DNA of 64,000 nucleotides from Meghimatium bilineatum (lineage: Eukaryota > Mollusca > Gastropoda > Stylommatophora > Philomycidae): the NCBI GenBank assembly GCA_034231615.1, contig CM067298.1:37764127-37828126 (forward strand). The letters run 5' to 3'. The stretch's first letter is position 1, and each line of letters opens with the position of its first letter. A program made the position numbers and the translations under genes. Under the pieces are notes generated by a model. That model saw only the letters and a program-made list of their open reading frames with translations. It did not search any database and had not been told where the DNA came from. Of the stretch, positions 52,405 through 63,555 are shown piece after piece.

Positions 52405-55400
52405 TATTTACAAAAACACAAAGTATTTAGCTTTACAATGAGTGCACAGATAATCAGACTCTAAGGTATGGTTATAAAAAATAAAAATTACAATATGCAA
52501 GACATTTTCAACTTTAATGTCTTTTTCAAGAAAATATAAGACAAACAGTTAAAAACAGTAAAAATAATGGCACTATAATAAAAGCATTAGATGGCAGACA
52601 TTTGACAGCAGACATTTGACAGCAGAGAAATCCAAGGTAACAATGATATACATATACACAAGTATTGTCATAGATAGTATTATTTTAGCACATTAAAATA
52701 TAGATAGCACATTAAAACAATATTAAAAATGAGAACGAAATAAAATAACTATGCCTGAAAATAACATGAATGACAATACAACACAGGCCCCATTCCCTAA
52801 ATCTAAATAATTGAATGATCGGTATTAAGACCAAATGGATTAATGGTACCAAACTGCAATATAGTTTGTCCCATAAATCTTCCACCTTGCATATGATCTT
52901 GCATATTCTCTTCTTCCAGGCGTCAACTTCTTTCATCATCATTTCTCTGATAAAGATGGGGAGAGGACCCCCCCCACCCGCCAATGCATCCCAGGCTCTG
53001 GATCTTTACATTGAGAATACTCTCTATGATGTTAAATTCCTTCATCACAACTTCATCAGACACTCCAACATCTCTCTAGCAGAGTCACATGCCTTGTAGC
53101 AGCTTTGTCGTCATGGTGACTTTTCATCACACCCACCTATAAGGATGGTGCTGTAGTTGTGTGATGCAAGAACCTGTAACAGGAGGACTACAAAAAAAAC
53201 TATCAAACCTTGTGTTTTACAAAGCATGTATATCTGATGCAATGATATCTCATGATAAGGTAGTCCACAAAACTATAAACACTTTTATCTGGAACAACAA
53301 CCTTCTTTCTACTGCTGTGGCTCTTTGCATCATTGAAAACAGTTTAGGCAGACCCATTTTCTATAAGCCCAAAATTCACAAAGAATTTAATCCATTAGAC
53401 CCATTGTCCTGCCAAGCACATATCTAATTTCAGTGACAGTATTTTCCAACCCTTAATAGAGCAACTTCATTCTTAAAAGACACTAAACATGCACAAACTA
53501 TATTTTCTTCTGTTCATTTGTCATTTTAATTCATTTGTCTGTTCATTTGTCTTTATCACCTGTTCTTACTCAATATTTGTTCTTTATATACTTCTATACC
53601 TCATTCTGATGGTCTTCAGACATTGCAGTTCTTTCTTGGTAAGAGTTCTCATCCCTCTGTATCCACTCTCACTCTTATCTCCCTTTCTGAACTTGTGCTA
53701 ACACTCAACAATTCAGTGAGCACTTATCAGATCAGTAACGTTCTGTAACATTCAGAAATGCTATGGGAGCTAAGATGGGACCTAGATATGCATGCCTTTT
53801 CATAGGACATTTGGAGCATCAAGTTTGGGAGTCATGTGAAGGCCCTTTTCCATTTCTTTTTCATAGATACATTGATGATACTATAGATATTACTGACATG
53901 CCTGAAGCGGAATTGTTTCATTTCATCAACTTTTAAAATGATTTTAACCCTGCTATTCAATTCACATGTAACATTTCTACTAATTTTGTCAACGTTCTTA
54001 ATGTAACAATTCTTCCCTCTTACTTTAGCATATCTGTATACAACAAAGCCACTGATGCACATAGTTTTCTGTGTTACACATCCACCTGCTTGTTGTAACT
54101 CTTTGCCATTCTCCCTACTTCTTTGCCTACATCACTTATGTAGTGATGATGATGACTTTCTTGATAAATTCTATGAGATGATTGATTTCTTTTATAGATG
54201 CTCTTATCCTGACAATGTCCTTTTCATCAGCTTGGCTTTGTGTCCATAAGTTCTCTCACCAAGATACCTTGAATAACACTCAGGGGGCTTCCAATTCTGA
54301 TAGAATTAAACTTGTCCTCATTTTTCATCCCCTTAGCTATACTGTCCGTAGAATCTTGTTCATACAGCATTCCCTTCACCAGCTAGATCCTCAAACTCAT
54401 GCCATTTTCCATTAATTTCTTCTAGTTGCCTATAGGTGTGACAAAAATCTTAAAGACTTCTTGGTCCACAGTGACCACAGGGCTAATATTCCAGACCATT
54501 TTGGCACGATCCATTGCAGACATCGGTGTTGTTACACATGTCCCTATGTAGTGCAGATTTGCTCTATTTCTTTTCCTAAGGCTTATTTCACTATTGATGA
54601 TGCCTTTACTGTTAATCCTGTAATGTCATTTACATTAACATTTGTAAATGTTGTGAGAAGAAATATATAAGTGAAACAGGCAAAAGACAAGATGACTATT
54701 TCTGCCGATATCTTCATGCCATTAACCACAAAATGCTTACTTCTGTCACTTTATATTTTACTGATCGATCGTAGTGATGCCTGTGATATTCAGAAATGAA
54801 AAATCATGCAGAAAATAGGATTCGAACCAGGTTCACTCAGATGGCACCCAATTGCCTCACACTATGAGTCACCATGTCTTCCATCTTTGACCACACCGCA
54901 TTCCTATAAAGATATGATTTTAGTCAAGACTTTCAACATGTATATTCCCAAGCTACTATGAATATGGACCCGTTGAATGATACACGGAAAACAGCAACAA
55001 CACACATGCTGCACAGATATGTATACTCCTCGAGCAACACACATGTTTAACATTAGTAAGTGCCAGAAGGCCTCAATACTACAATAACCAAATTAGGCCT
55101 ACTTGTAAACATAAATAGCACATAAACATAGACAAGGTTGCTTTAAATGTGGTATGAGTAAATGAAAAATATAATATAGAAGCATTGAGGATAATAGAGC
55201 TAGGAATTCCCTTGAAAATTGCTATATATTGCATTTTAGTACCATTATGCCATGTGGTCTTAATACCGATCATTTATTTAGATTTGGCAGATGGGGGCCT
55301 TTGTTGGGTTGTCATACATTTTGACTTCAGGCATAGTTTTATTTCTTTCTCATTTCACATATTTTTTTAATGCGTGTCTATATGACAATACTTGTGTATA

Positions 55401-55635
55401 CATATGTAAATGTTATCTTGGATGTTTCTGCTGTTAAATATCTGCCGTCTAATGCTTTTGTGATAGTTCCATTGTTTTTACTGTTTTAACTGTTTGTATT
55501 GTGTTTTCTTGAAAAAGACAGTAAGGTTGAAACTGTTTTGTATACTGCTATTTTTAATACCTATAGTCTGATAGTCTGTGTGTTTATTGTAAAGCTATCG
55601 ACTTTGCGTTTTACATAAGACTGTTGTTATATATG
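52405..55635 (+). mobile_element. Penelope-like element, fossil, with inverted arms
   Basis: About 3.2 kb. Two arms in opposite orientation (52405-52865 and 55213-55635) share long matching stretches. Between them lie parts of a Penelope-type reverse transcriptase: a KIHKEFNP block (about 53370), MGAKMGPRYACLFIGHLEHQ and the palm FHRYIDDT (about 53860-53880), NKATDAHSFLCYTS, SDRIKLVLIFHPLSYTVRR, YRCDKNLKDFLVHS and CRHRCCYTCPYVV. The region near 54640-54740 resembles the start of the GIY-YIG endonuclease domain. These elements use RT plus GIY-YIG nuclease and often have inverted or direct terminal arms. The copy is broken in several places and is old. Confidence 0.8.
54805..54905 (-). repeat. 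tRNA-derived SINE
   Basis: On the minus strand, ACATGGTGACTCATAGTGTG (box A region) and AACCTGGTTCGAATCCTATT (box B). It lies between the coding remains and the right arm of the Penelope-like fossil, so it inserted later. Confidence 0.6.
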
Positions 55636-55709
55636 TTGTTCTCTCTCACTTATTATCTGAGAATGAATTGACTCAGGAGCCATTGATTATTTTTTAAATG
55701 TTTCTAGTT

Positions 55710-55776
55710 AAACTGGAAATTAAAATTCAGATCACAGAACTGGGAAGCTAGTGGACTAACAACTGAGCTTCTGCCC
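55710..55776 (-). repeat. tRNA-like SINE head
   Basis: The minus strand starts after a C/G run with GCAGAAGCTCAGTTGTTAGT (box A). The box B region is worn (TGTGATCTGAATTTTAA). Confidence 0.45.
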
Positions 55777-56470
55777 CCCCCCCCTTCTGAAACCAAGTAG
55801 TACATACTTTTATTACAGAGAGATGAGATGTGTGTTATATGAGGAAGTATTGTTTATTTAAATACCACACAGAGTGGCAGTATTATTTACACACCAGATC
55901 TTCAAGCCTTGTTAAAAAGCACCTCAGGTTGGGAAAGGAAAGAAAGGGGTAGTCAAAAAAAAGAAAGAAATTGACAGTATAGAAGAATGATCAGGGAATT
56001 TGTAATGATATTACTCTGCTGCAAGACTGTTAAAGACCAAGTTTGACATTGATAACAAAATGTTAGTATAAAAGTTTTAGATATTATCTATCTTTTGATT
56101 TCTATCTTGATCTTTGGGTGAAGTAATGGTCAAAGTTGATAAATCACTGTGTTTTCTTTCTGACACCTTGTTTCAGATTAGGCTCCGTTTAGTCTTCCAT
56201 TTTCTGAAAAAATGCTGTATTTAAATTCTTTGTGTTGTTTCATTTTAGTGTAATCTATTGTTATATTCATTGTTGTTGCAAACTTACTAATTTTCATAAT
56301 TGTTATTTTTACATTAATGCATAAGAATGCATGTAATTAAATACAGCAATGTTACTTATAGTCTATATAGGCATATAACTAAAACAAAAATTAATAAAGC
56401 ATATCTTGTATAGGTCAGTGATTTTCAACTACTGTTAAATTTTGAGGCGCTACTATCCAATGGTATCACC
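55777..56470. other. no gene seen
   Basis: AT-rich DNA without recognisable features. Confidence 0.5.
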
Positions 56471-56479
56471 AGTAATAAT

Positions 56480-56830
56480 AATAATAGTAGTCGACCATTG
56501 CTGGCGATGATGGCAACAGTTTCAGACTTGCATTGTTGCATTTCTCAGGTGTGTGCTGAGATTACTGAGAAGTATTATCATGGTGTAGAATCCATTGCAA
56601 CATTTGGGACATGTATGATCGGGATTGGGCATCTGTGTGTTTCTATTCTGTCTTTTCGGGCATCACATCCTCTCTGTGCCTCTGAAATTGTATGCTTCTC
56701 ATTGATGCGAGCTATTGAGCTGGTGTTTCTGCATCACATTGGGTGATTCTAAGTGATAGACTTTGAAGATGTGGCATCGATGTTGAAGCTCTTTAGAACC
56801 CTTGAAGCATTTCTTTGGTCAAAAGGCCAG
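56480..56830 (-). mobile_element. LINE C-terminal zinc-motif fragment
   Basis: The minus strand gives FKVYHLESPNVMQKHQLNSS, QMPNPDHTCPKCCNGFYTMI and LLSNLSTHLRN, i.e. C-x2-C with a later His, like the last zinc finger of many LINE proteins (CxxCGRxFxxRIGLxSHxRTH). It ends at a (TTA)n tail (56475-56490). Truncated and worn. Confidence 0.5.
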
Positions 56831-57435
56831 TAAAATGTCACTAGTACAATGTTGATGATTGTGATTAGAGCTACAATCTAATTCAATGAGTTGGGTTTGT
56901 TATAGTTGACATTCAGGCAAGTATTTATATGATCATTTTAAATTATTGTGGGAAAATGGACTGGAAATGTAGCCTTTTCTTTAAATGTTTGAATCAGAAG
57001 TTCTTAACTCAGGTGATGAAACTAAATAATGAGGTATGTGCTTGATATCAGAACAATTTACAAATTAAGTAATGTCATATTTTTTTCCAATTTGTAGACT
57101 GCGATTTCCTGTATTTGCTATAAATAAGTGTTATGAAGTCCTTATAATTTTCATTGAGCTGTTCTAACACTGGCTATTTATATAAAAAATCACTGGATAG
57201 TCTTCAACTGCATCTGGAATACACCTATCAAGAAAATGAAACATATGCTGGGATTTTGTTTTCTACGTTCTCTGCATGCTCTCGCTTTAAAAATGCATAC
57301 ATTTGTCACTGCAGACCAGAGACACCCACTCCACAAAAATATGAAAAACGTAAAGGGAGAAAGAATTAAGTGCAAGCTAAAAGGACTATAGAAGAGTTAA
57401 CCACAGTTTTGACCTTACCTACATGGTGATCAATT
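56831..57435. other. no gene seen
   Basis: AT-rich; open frames of about 70 codons near 57154-57375 show no family signature. Confidence 0.45.
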
Positions 57436-57439
57436 GATC

Positions 57440-57830
57440 AGACCATAACAGGCTTTCACAAAGTAATTATCACTTTTGGAAGGGAATGTAGAAATTGGGG
57501 AAAAGGTAAAGCAAACCTGGAAATCTGATTGCTGATAAGTCTGAAGATGATGATATCATTGTGGTCACTGATGTTTTTGTGCGTTGTGGTAAGAAGTCTG
57601 GCTGGGGTTTTACAGCTAGCTATTGAGATAGAGTCATTGCAAGAACAGCGGAGCATAACTAAAAGCTACATCCAGTATGAGGATAGAAGTCAAGGCTACA
57701 CCTGGTTTGGAAGTATGATGCATGGGAATTTAGCATTATGCACACACAATTTAAGATTGTGGACATGCAAAAAGGCATGCAAGCACCATATCGAGAGTGA
57801 TTTAGACAGTTTTGTAGCTGTTAAAATTGT
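57440..57830 (+). mobile_element. L-A LINE fragment (RNase H start)
   Basis: DDDIIVVTDVFVRCGKKSGW followed by GFTAS matches the L-A block DVIIYTDGSVxRxxKSGWGF. A small 3' part of the lineage (RPWTCKKACKHHIESD region) is worn. Confidence 0.5.
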
Positions 57831-57929
57831 TATCTAATAAACATGTATAGGTAGAATTTTAGGAAGAATACAGCTTGTTATCATAATTATTTTTATATTC
57901 TGGTGAAGGAGAAATGTGAACATATTAAG

Positions 57930-58095
57930 AAATTCATTTGGTGTCTGTAATAATAAAACCCTAGAATATGACGGTGCAGTGATATATCAGATTGCTTAAA
58001 CATGTTTATAGCTGCAGCAAGTCAACTCACCCAGAATTGCAGTGTTCAGAGAATCCATGAGAAAGACCACTTTCTATAAAGAATATGTCACATGA
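57930..58095 (+). mobile_element. L-C LINE 3' end
   Basis: PRIAVFRESMRKTTFYKEYV, then stop and CATGATGAATC, as in the L-C terminus at 20060-20125 (FWKEYVT, CACCTGATGATG). Only the last 50 or so codons remain. Confidence 0.55.
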
Positions 58096-58463
58096 TGAAT
58101 CATAAAATGGATATAGACCTAAATCCCAGAATTAGAATCCAGCAGACACAACAGAGTATAAGTACTGACACTATGTGGCTGAAATTGTGTTGCCATATCA
58201 AATTGTAAGGATAGGCCTACCATTAGTTTGTGAGAACCAGACATTGTATTATTTGATGAATGAATGTGGGCAATATGAATTAGATTTCAATAATTCTGGT
58301 GAGCATTGTATTAAAAAAAAATAGTGATACAGCTATTGCAATAATGTCATGAAATGTCAACTATCGCATCTATTTTTAAGTAAGTTTTATTTTGTGAGTG
58401 TAGAAATATTTTTACATATCTTTCTTCATCTAAAATGTCACTTAAATCTTGCTGGTAGTAGGA

Positions 58464-58475
58464 AAATCACATGTT

Positions 58476-58569
<94 letters not shown>

Positions 58570-58579
58570 CATGTGATTT
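58464..58579. repeat. (TA)n tract inside a perfect palindrome
   Basis: AAATCACATGTTC (58464-58476) and GAACATGTGATTT (58567-58579) are perfect inverted arms around CCTATATA...TATAT, about 88 bases of alternating TA (58478-58566). The YIYIYI open frame over it is an artefact. Confidence 0.9.
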
Positions 58580-60365
58580 AGGAATATATATATTTTGAAA
58601 GTATTCCCATTTCTATCTCATTTCTATTAAACTTGTTTTGAAAATACATATTTGAAAGACATGCTGAAAGTGATTCTAAAAACACTTTAGGTCATGTTTA
58701 GCAAATCTGAGTTGGTGAGATTATGTACATATTCATATATTTCCGGTGAATTATTGTCATTACACAGGCTCTGGCGATGCCTAGTAAGTGACCTTAATTA
58801 CCCTAGCAACGTGGTATTGGTTTTTTTCACCAATCTGTTCATTTGTAGATACTTGTAAATGACTTTTACGTATATAAGCTTTTGTTAAGAAATATACTAG
58901 GGTATTTAATACATGTAATAAAAAACGACTGCACCTTCTGTGTGCAGATACATACACAAATATGTACAGCATTTATGCACAGAGCAAGTATATGCTTGGC
59001 AATGCATTTCAGAAAAATGTGGTCCTTCCCTTTGTCTCCCTACACACAAGTATGTTATCATCAGTTATATGGATTGATAAGTTGTCATATGTCTCCATTT
59101 GTCTCTTTTATATTTGCCTGTCTCTACATTAGTGAATATGTATACATTTAATAAATATTTGGGTAATTATTTGTACTCAGTACTCCACAAGGTACAAAGA
59201 TAATAATTCTGAACTCAATCTGAAACAGTTCATCTGATGCAGTTCTATTTCATTTGAATGTGTATCAACAATTCAAATGTAGCAGTGACGAAAAGTGTTC
59301 ACAATTCTGAAATCAATAATAGTAATTATGCTATATGTGTATGCCATATCGATAATTAATCAATGAAGACATATTTGGCTTTTTAAGTTGGTAGAGGATG
59401 GAATTTCATTGTAGTTTTATTAATTTATATGAAGATGCTAAACTTATCATTATATGAGAAATTTGTCAGTGTAATTTTTTTCTATTCATGATTTTTCATT
59501 TATTTACTCTTCTCAGTATGTCTACTACTTGTGTACATTAATGAACCACATTCATGTATTTATTTGTACATATTTGATTTATTCTATTGATATGCATATT
59601 TTCAAAATTTAATAATAATGTGTTCATGCTTTTGTCTTGTTATTTCAAAAGTTACATTTCTTTTGTGCCATAATAAGGACTAAAATTATGAGAATTAACT
59701 CATGACAGGTTTATACTATGTGTTATGGATTATCAGAAATATAAGTTTTGATTCTTGGAATTTTATTACATAAAATAAGTTTGTAATAAATTAAATCAAT
59801 CATGTTAATCTGCTCTGTTGATGTTATTTCATTAATTTTATTATAATGTGAATCGAGATAATTGTCAAATAGTTATCACAAGTTTGTCATTTTTTAGGAC
59901 TTTAGTTTAAGCCCAAATAAGTCAAGTGTTTGTTTGTATCCTATTCATGTGTTAAGAAACTCAATCTGCACCCATTGGGACATCATTTTCAAGCAGTCAT
60001 TATTCTTCATCTTAACATACACATGCACATATTCTCCTGTCCTGCTGACATATATTCAATAGATATCTAAAGTGCTGCCCCAAATTTGTGTGACATTTCA
60101 CTTGATATGAGATTCAGCTTTTTATTTTTGTTTTCTTAATACACTTTACACACTCAAGCCTTATAATAAAAGTTAATCTTATTTTATGTTTATGCCAACA
60201 GTGCTAGTCTATATTTTTTTTAGATTTTTTAACAATTCATATATTTTCAGCATGTTTTTTAAGCTTATAGTTGAAACTGTTATTCTGTGCTCTAATTTCA
60301 TAATCTAAACATTTGAGTACAACTTGTGTTTATCTTACCGTTATAATTTGTGTACAATTTTTGGT
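58580..60365. other. AT-rich DNA, no gene seen
   Basis: No coding motif, RNA gene or classified repeat; very AT-rich from 59300 on. Confidence 0.5.
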
Positions 60366-60369
60366 ATTG

Positions 60370-61020
60370 TTTTGTATTGGTCTGTTCGCATGAGTAAGTC
60401 GATGCTAGTACAATTTTAGTAAATTATGTGTTTGTGTGCATTGATAATCTAATATATTTAGTATAATTTTTAGTGGGTTTTATATTTGTCTGTTTGTTCT
60501 AATAAGCTAATACATTTAGAAACAGTTTAGCAAATTCTATATTTATATGCTTAACTTCAATAATTTTGTGTTTGTGTGTTTGTCTGTCTACTGCTCTAAT
60601 AAACTAATACATTTAGTACATTTTTAGTATATTTCTGTGTTTGTCTAAAGGTAAAGCTAGGTTCTATGGCAACAACCTGCTGTTGGGGATGAAGATAACT
60701 CATGTACTAAGCCGCAGTAACTATTAGGTGAGGTGGCTAGTTCCCCTCCTTGCAGTGTTTATTTTCTCTAACTCACTTCTCAGATACCCATTTATTTACA
60801 CCTGGGTTGACTGGAAAAGCAGTCATGTCAGTCGAGATATCACAGCCCAGATTTTATTTCTGTCTGGGCTTGTTTGTCTGTCTTATATAATAAGAATACA
60901 TTTAGTACAATTGTAGTATTTATTTCTGTGTTTGTCCATCTACTCTAATAAGTTAGTACATTTAGTACAATTACTATATATATTTCTGTGTTTGTCCATC
61001 TACTCTAAGCTATTGTATAT
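60370..61020 (+). repeat. Minisatellite, unit about 60 bp, block 1
   Basis: Variants of TCTAATAAGTTAGTACATTT, AGTACAATTTTAGTATATTT, CTGTGTTTGTC recur about seven times. The array is interrupted by 60648-60895. Units near 60900-61010 are the most alike. Confidence 0.7.
60648..60895. repeat. Insert within minisatellite block 1
   Basis: Higher GC than the array; contains GGTTCTATGGCAACAACCTG, CCATTTATTTACACCTGGGT and TGACTGGAAAAGCAGTCATG. It resembles a dispersed non-coding repeat, but I cannot name the family. A piece of its left edge (AAAGGTAAAGGTAGTTTCCA) is also in block 2. Confidence 0.45.
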
Positions 61021-61169
61021 TTCTGAAAGTAAGCCAATAATATTTGTATTTTTACCTAGTAATGTAGTTTGTTTGGCCTATATATGTGCACAATAAAAAA
61101 ATATTTAATAAAAATGGTAGAAACACAAAAATGGTAACATACTTTCAGTCAAATAGACATATTTTACCA

Positions 61170-61370
61170 GTATGATAAGTTATTCAAATCCTTTGAAGTC
61201 CAAATCACTGAATTCTGAAATAGTTCATGAATTTCATCCTCTGTTGTGGGAATATCAAGGTGGATATGATCAGTCTCTATCTCACTGTCAACCAGTACAT
61301 TGTCACTGTCTGCATGATCCTAAAAGATAGCGTCGTCCTCACTTTCATCCATTACATTACTCATGAAATA
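61170..61370 (-). pseudogene. Acidic coding-like relic, unclassified
   Basis: From an ATG at 61364 the minus strand reads MSNVMDESEDDAIF, one stop, then DHADSDNVLVDSEIETDHIH and LDIPTTEDEIHELFQ. Acidic clusters of this sort occur at the ends of some transposases and in host proteins; no family can be assigned. Codon-like order over 60 codons with one stop suggests a dead fragment. Confidence 0.35.
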
Positions 61371-61539
61371 CTTTTTTAAAGATTATACAACCATTTCGTA
61401 CGGAATATCCTACCATGATTCTTTGACTCACTTAGCAATTATAATGATGTCAGCTTTTTTGACGTTGTCACTAGTTATCTATATAGAAAAGCAACTGTAA
61501 AGACACATAGACAGATTATATCAAACTTGCCAAACTTTT

Positions 61540-62215
61540 AACATGAAGATAAATATAGAGAAGACCGAAGTAAGGAAGATATGAAGAACAGAAAGAAACA
61601 CCAACATATATATTAGAAACAACAGACTTAAACAAGTGACAGAATTCACATGCCTAGGAAGCAATATAACAACAGACGCAAGAGCAGCAAAGAAATACAC
61701 AATAGATGCAGTAAAGCATACCAAGCCCTAGGGCAAATGACACCAATCTTCAAAAATAAAACTGTAGATTTAAACACCAAAATAATACTATTCAAAACGA
61801 TTATTCTGCTAACGCTGTGCCAAACATGGACAATGACAGCACAAGACAAACGTAAACTTGTACCAGCTGAAATGGCATGTTTACGCAGAATCATAGGAAT
61901 ATCGCTAAGAGACAGAGGGAAGAATGAGGAAAATTAGACAAAGAACAAGCATCACCCTAATCTTAGAATATATTAAGAAACAACAGATCAAATAGTTTGC
62001 ACACATCAGCAGACAACCATCAGACATCATACCACAGCAGGCAGTGCTACACAGATACAGTGAAGGCAGACTTAAAAGCCGACCGCGAAAACGATTGACC
62101 ACCCAAAAAATAAAAGAGGCGACAAATTCCACAATATACTAAGCACACGAGGACCATCTCCAGAAAACTTCTACATCTCATGCTGAAAGGCAACAAAGGG
62201 TTTAGCGAATAGATA
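61540..62215 (+). mobile_element. L-B LINE RT C-terminus to 3' end
   Basis: The + strand gives NRLKQVTEFTCLGSNITTDA, GQMTPIFKNKTVDLNTKIIL, FKTIILLTLCQTWTMTAQDK and RKLVPAEMACLRRIIGISLR. Then, in other frames, SRQPSDIIPQQAVLHRYSEG, RLKSRPRKRLTTQKIKEATN and the L-B end near GCGAATAGATAGAC (62205). The most complete L-B copy here; still broken. Confidence 0.82.
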
Positions 62216-63340
62216 GACTGGTGATCACAGCTAAATCAGATGACAATTCATTCTATTCTGCTCGAAGTCTGTCCTTAAATGGTTAAAAGGAAGACATCTA
62301 GTGGCTACAGTAGGGAGGTAAAACTTCCAAGAAATTAGATACACAGCCTCATCTTGACATCATTTTTCCACTTTCTCAGTGAGATGTGCCCAAAACGAGT
62401 CCCAGACTAGTAGGGATGATTTTTATTATAGTGGCCCCCTTCCTCTGCCTCCACACTTTATGCAGCTATTCCAGAGTGGAGTGTAACTTTTGTCCATCCA
62501 ACCTTTCATGTGGGTGGGCACAAACATGCCACTTGGGGATTTTACATGCTTAGGCAGAGTCTTGCATTTTTTTAAAAACTGGCTCTGGAAAAGGGGGGGG
62601 GGGAGAGACAGCAAACGGTTCCCATTTGCCATGCAACCTAAACCAACAGTGAAACATGTCTTCCCATGTTCAGTCATATTTACAAAAACCGTCTTCACAG
62701 CTTTTCACTCCACCATGTGATTTGAAGGCAAATTTAAAAGCCAAGCTAAAAGTTGACCTGATCCATACATTAAGTAGGCTTTGAATTTACCATAATGGCT
62801 GATACTATTGTTGCAGCTAACCATTGTTGCTGAGACATCACGTGATGAGGAAAGTAAAACGTGAACATTTAGTAACCACCGGAAAGATCAATGGGGAGAA
62901 GCATGATCACCTATGTCACTCAGCATGGCACTTGGTTGATTGATTGACAGATAGGGTACTGCAAATGGAAGAAATGACCATGCGTCTTACCGTTTCTAAA
63001 GCTTGTGTTATTTTTCTTTTAGTAATATTTTATTTGTCCCATCATTCTTATAATAACAGGCGGAAGGACAAATCCGAAAATTCTCCTACCCCGAACCTTC
63101 AGCACTCCTGCATGCACTACAATAGAACTTTTTTTAAAATCGCATTTATTGTTTTTCATGCCATGCTCATCTTCTCTTGCAAAGGAGGAACATCAGCATC
63201 ATCATAATAACAGGATTTCATAGTATTATTACCAGTATTATGTGTTTATTCATCAATTATACACTGGTTTCTGAATTTGATCACATTTTCGACATTAAAG
63301 TTACATCCTCTGCTTATAAATGGATTAGCTTATATTCAGA
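62216..63340. other. no gene seen
   Basis: Mixed DNA with a G run near 62594-62606. Open frames of 76-90 codons (62426-62720) run on both strands without family motifs. Confidence 0.45.
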
Positions 63341-63344
63341 AATA

Positions 63345-63555
63345 TACGGTAGTAAATTTAGTACAATTTTAGTATATTTCTGTGTTTGTCTAAAGGTAAA
63401 GGTAGTTTCCATGACACATTCTATATTTACATGTTTAACTTCAATATTTGTGTGTTTATGTGTTTTTTATGTGTTACGTTCTAATAAGTTAGCACATTTA
63501 ATACAATTTTAGTATACTGCTCTAATAAATTAGTACATTTAATACAATGTTAGTA
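63345..63555 (+). repeat. Minisatellite block 2
   Basis: TTAGTACAATTTTAGTATAT, TTCTGTGTTTGTCTAAAGGT and TCTAATAAGTTAGCACATTT repeat the units of 60370-61020, including the CTAAAGGTAAAG junction with the insert, about 2.7 kb away. Confidence 0.65.

Noticed and set aside
58349-58576. 75-codon frame with (YI)n
   Set aside because: Translation of the (TA)n microsatellite.
61154-61380. Second host gene on the minus strand
   Set aside because: Only about 60 codons with a stop and no splice-supported continuation; kept only as a relic.
62426-62720. Overlapping 76-90 codon frames on both strands
   Set aside because: No domain, low complexity around a G run; likely chance.
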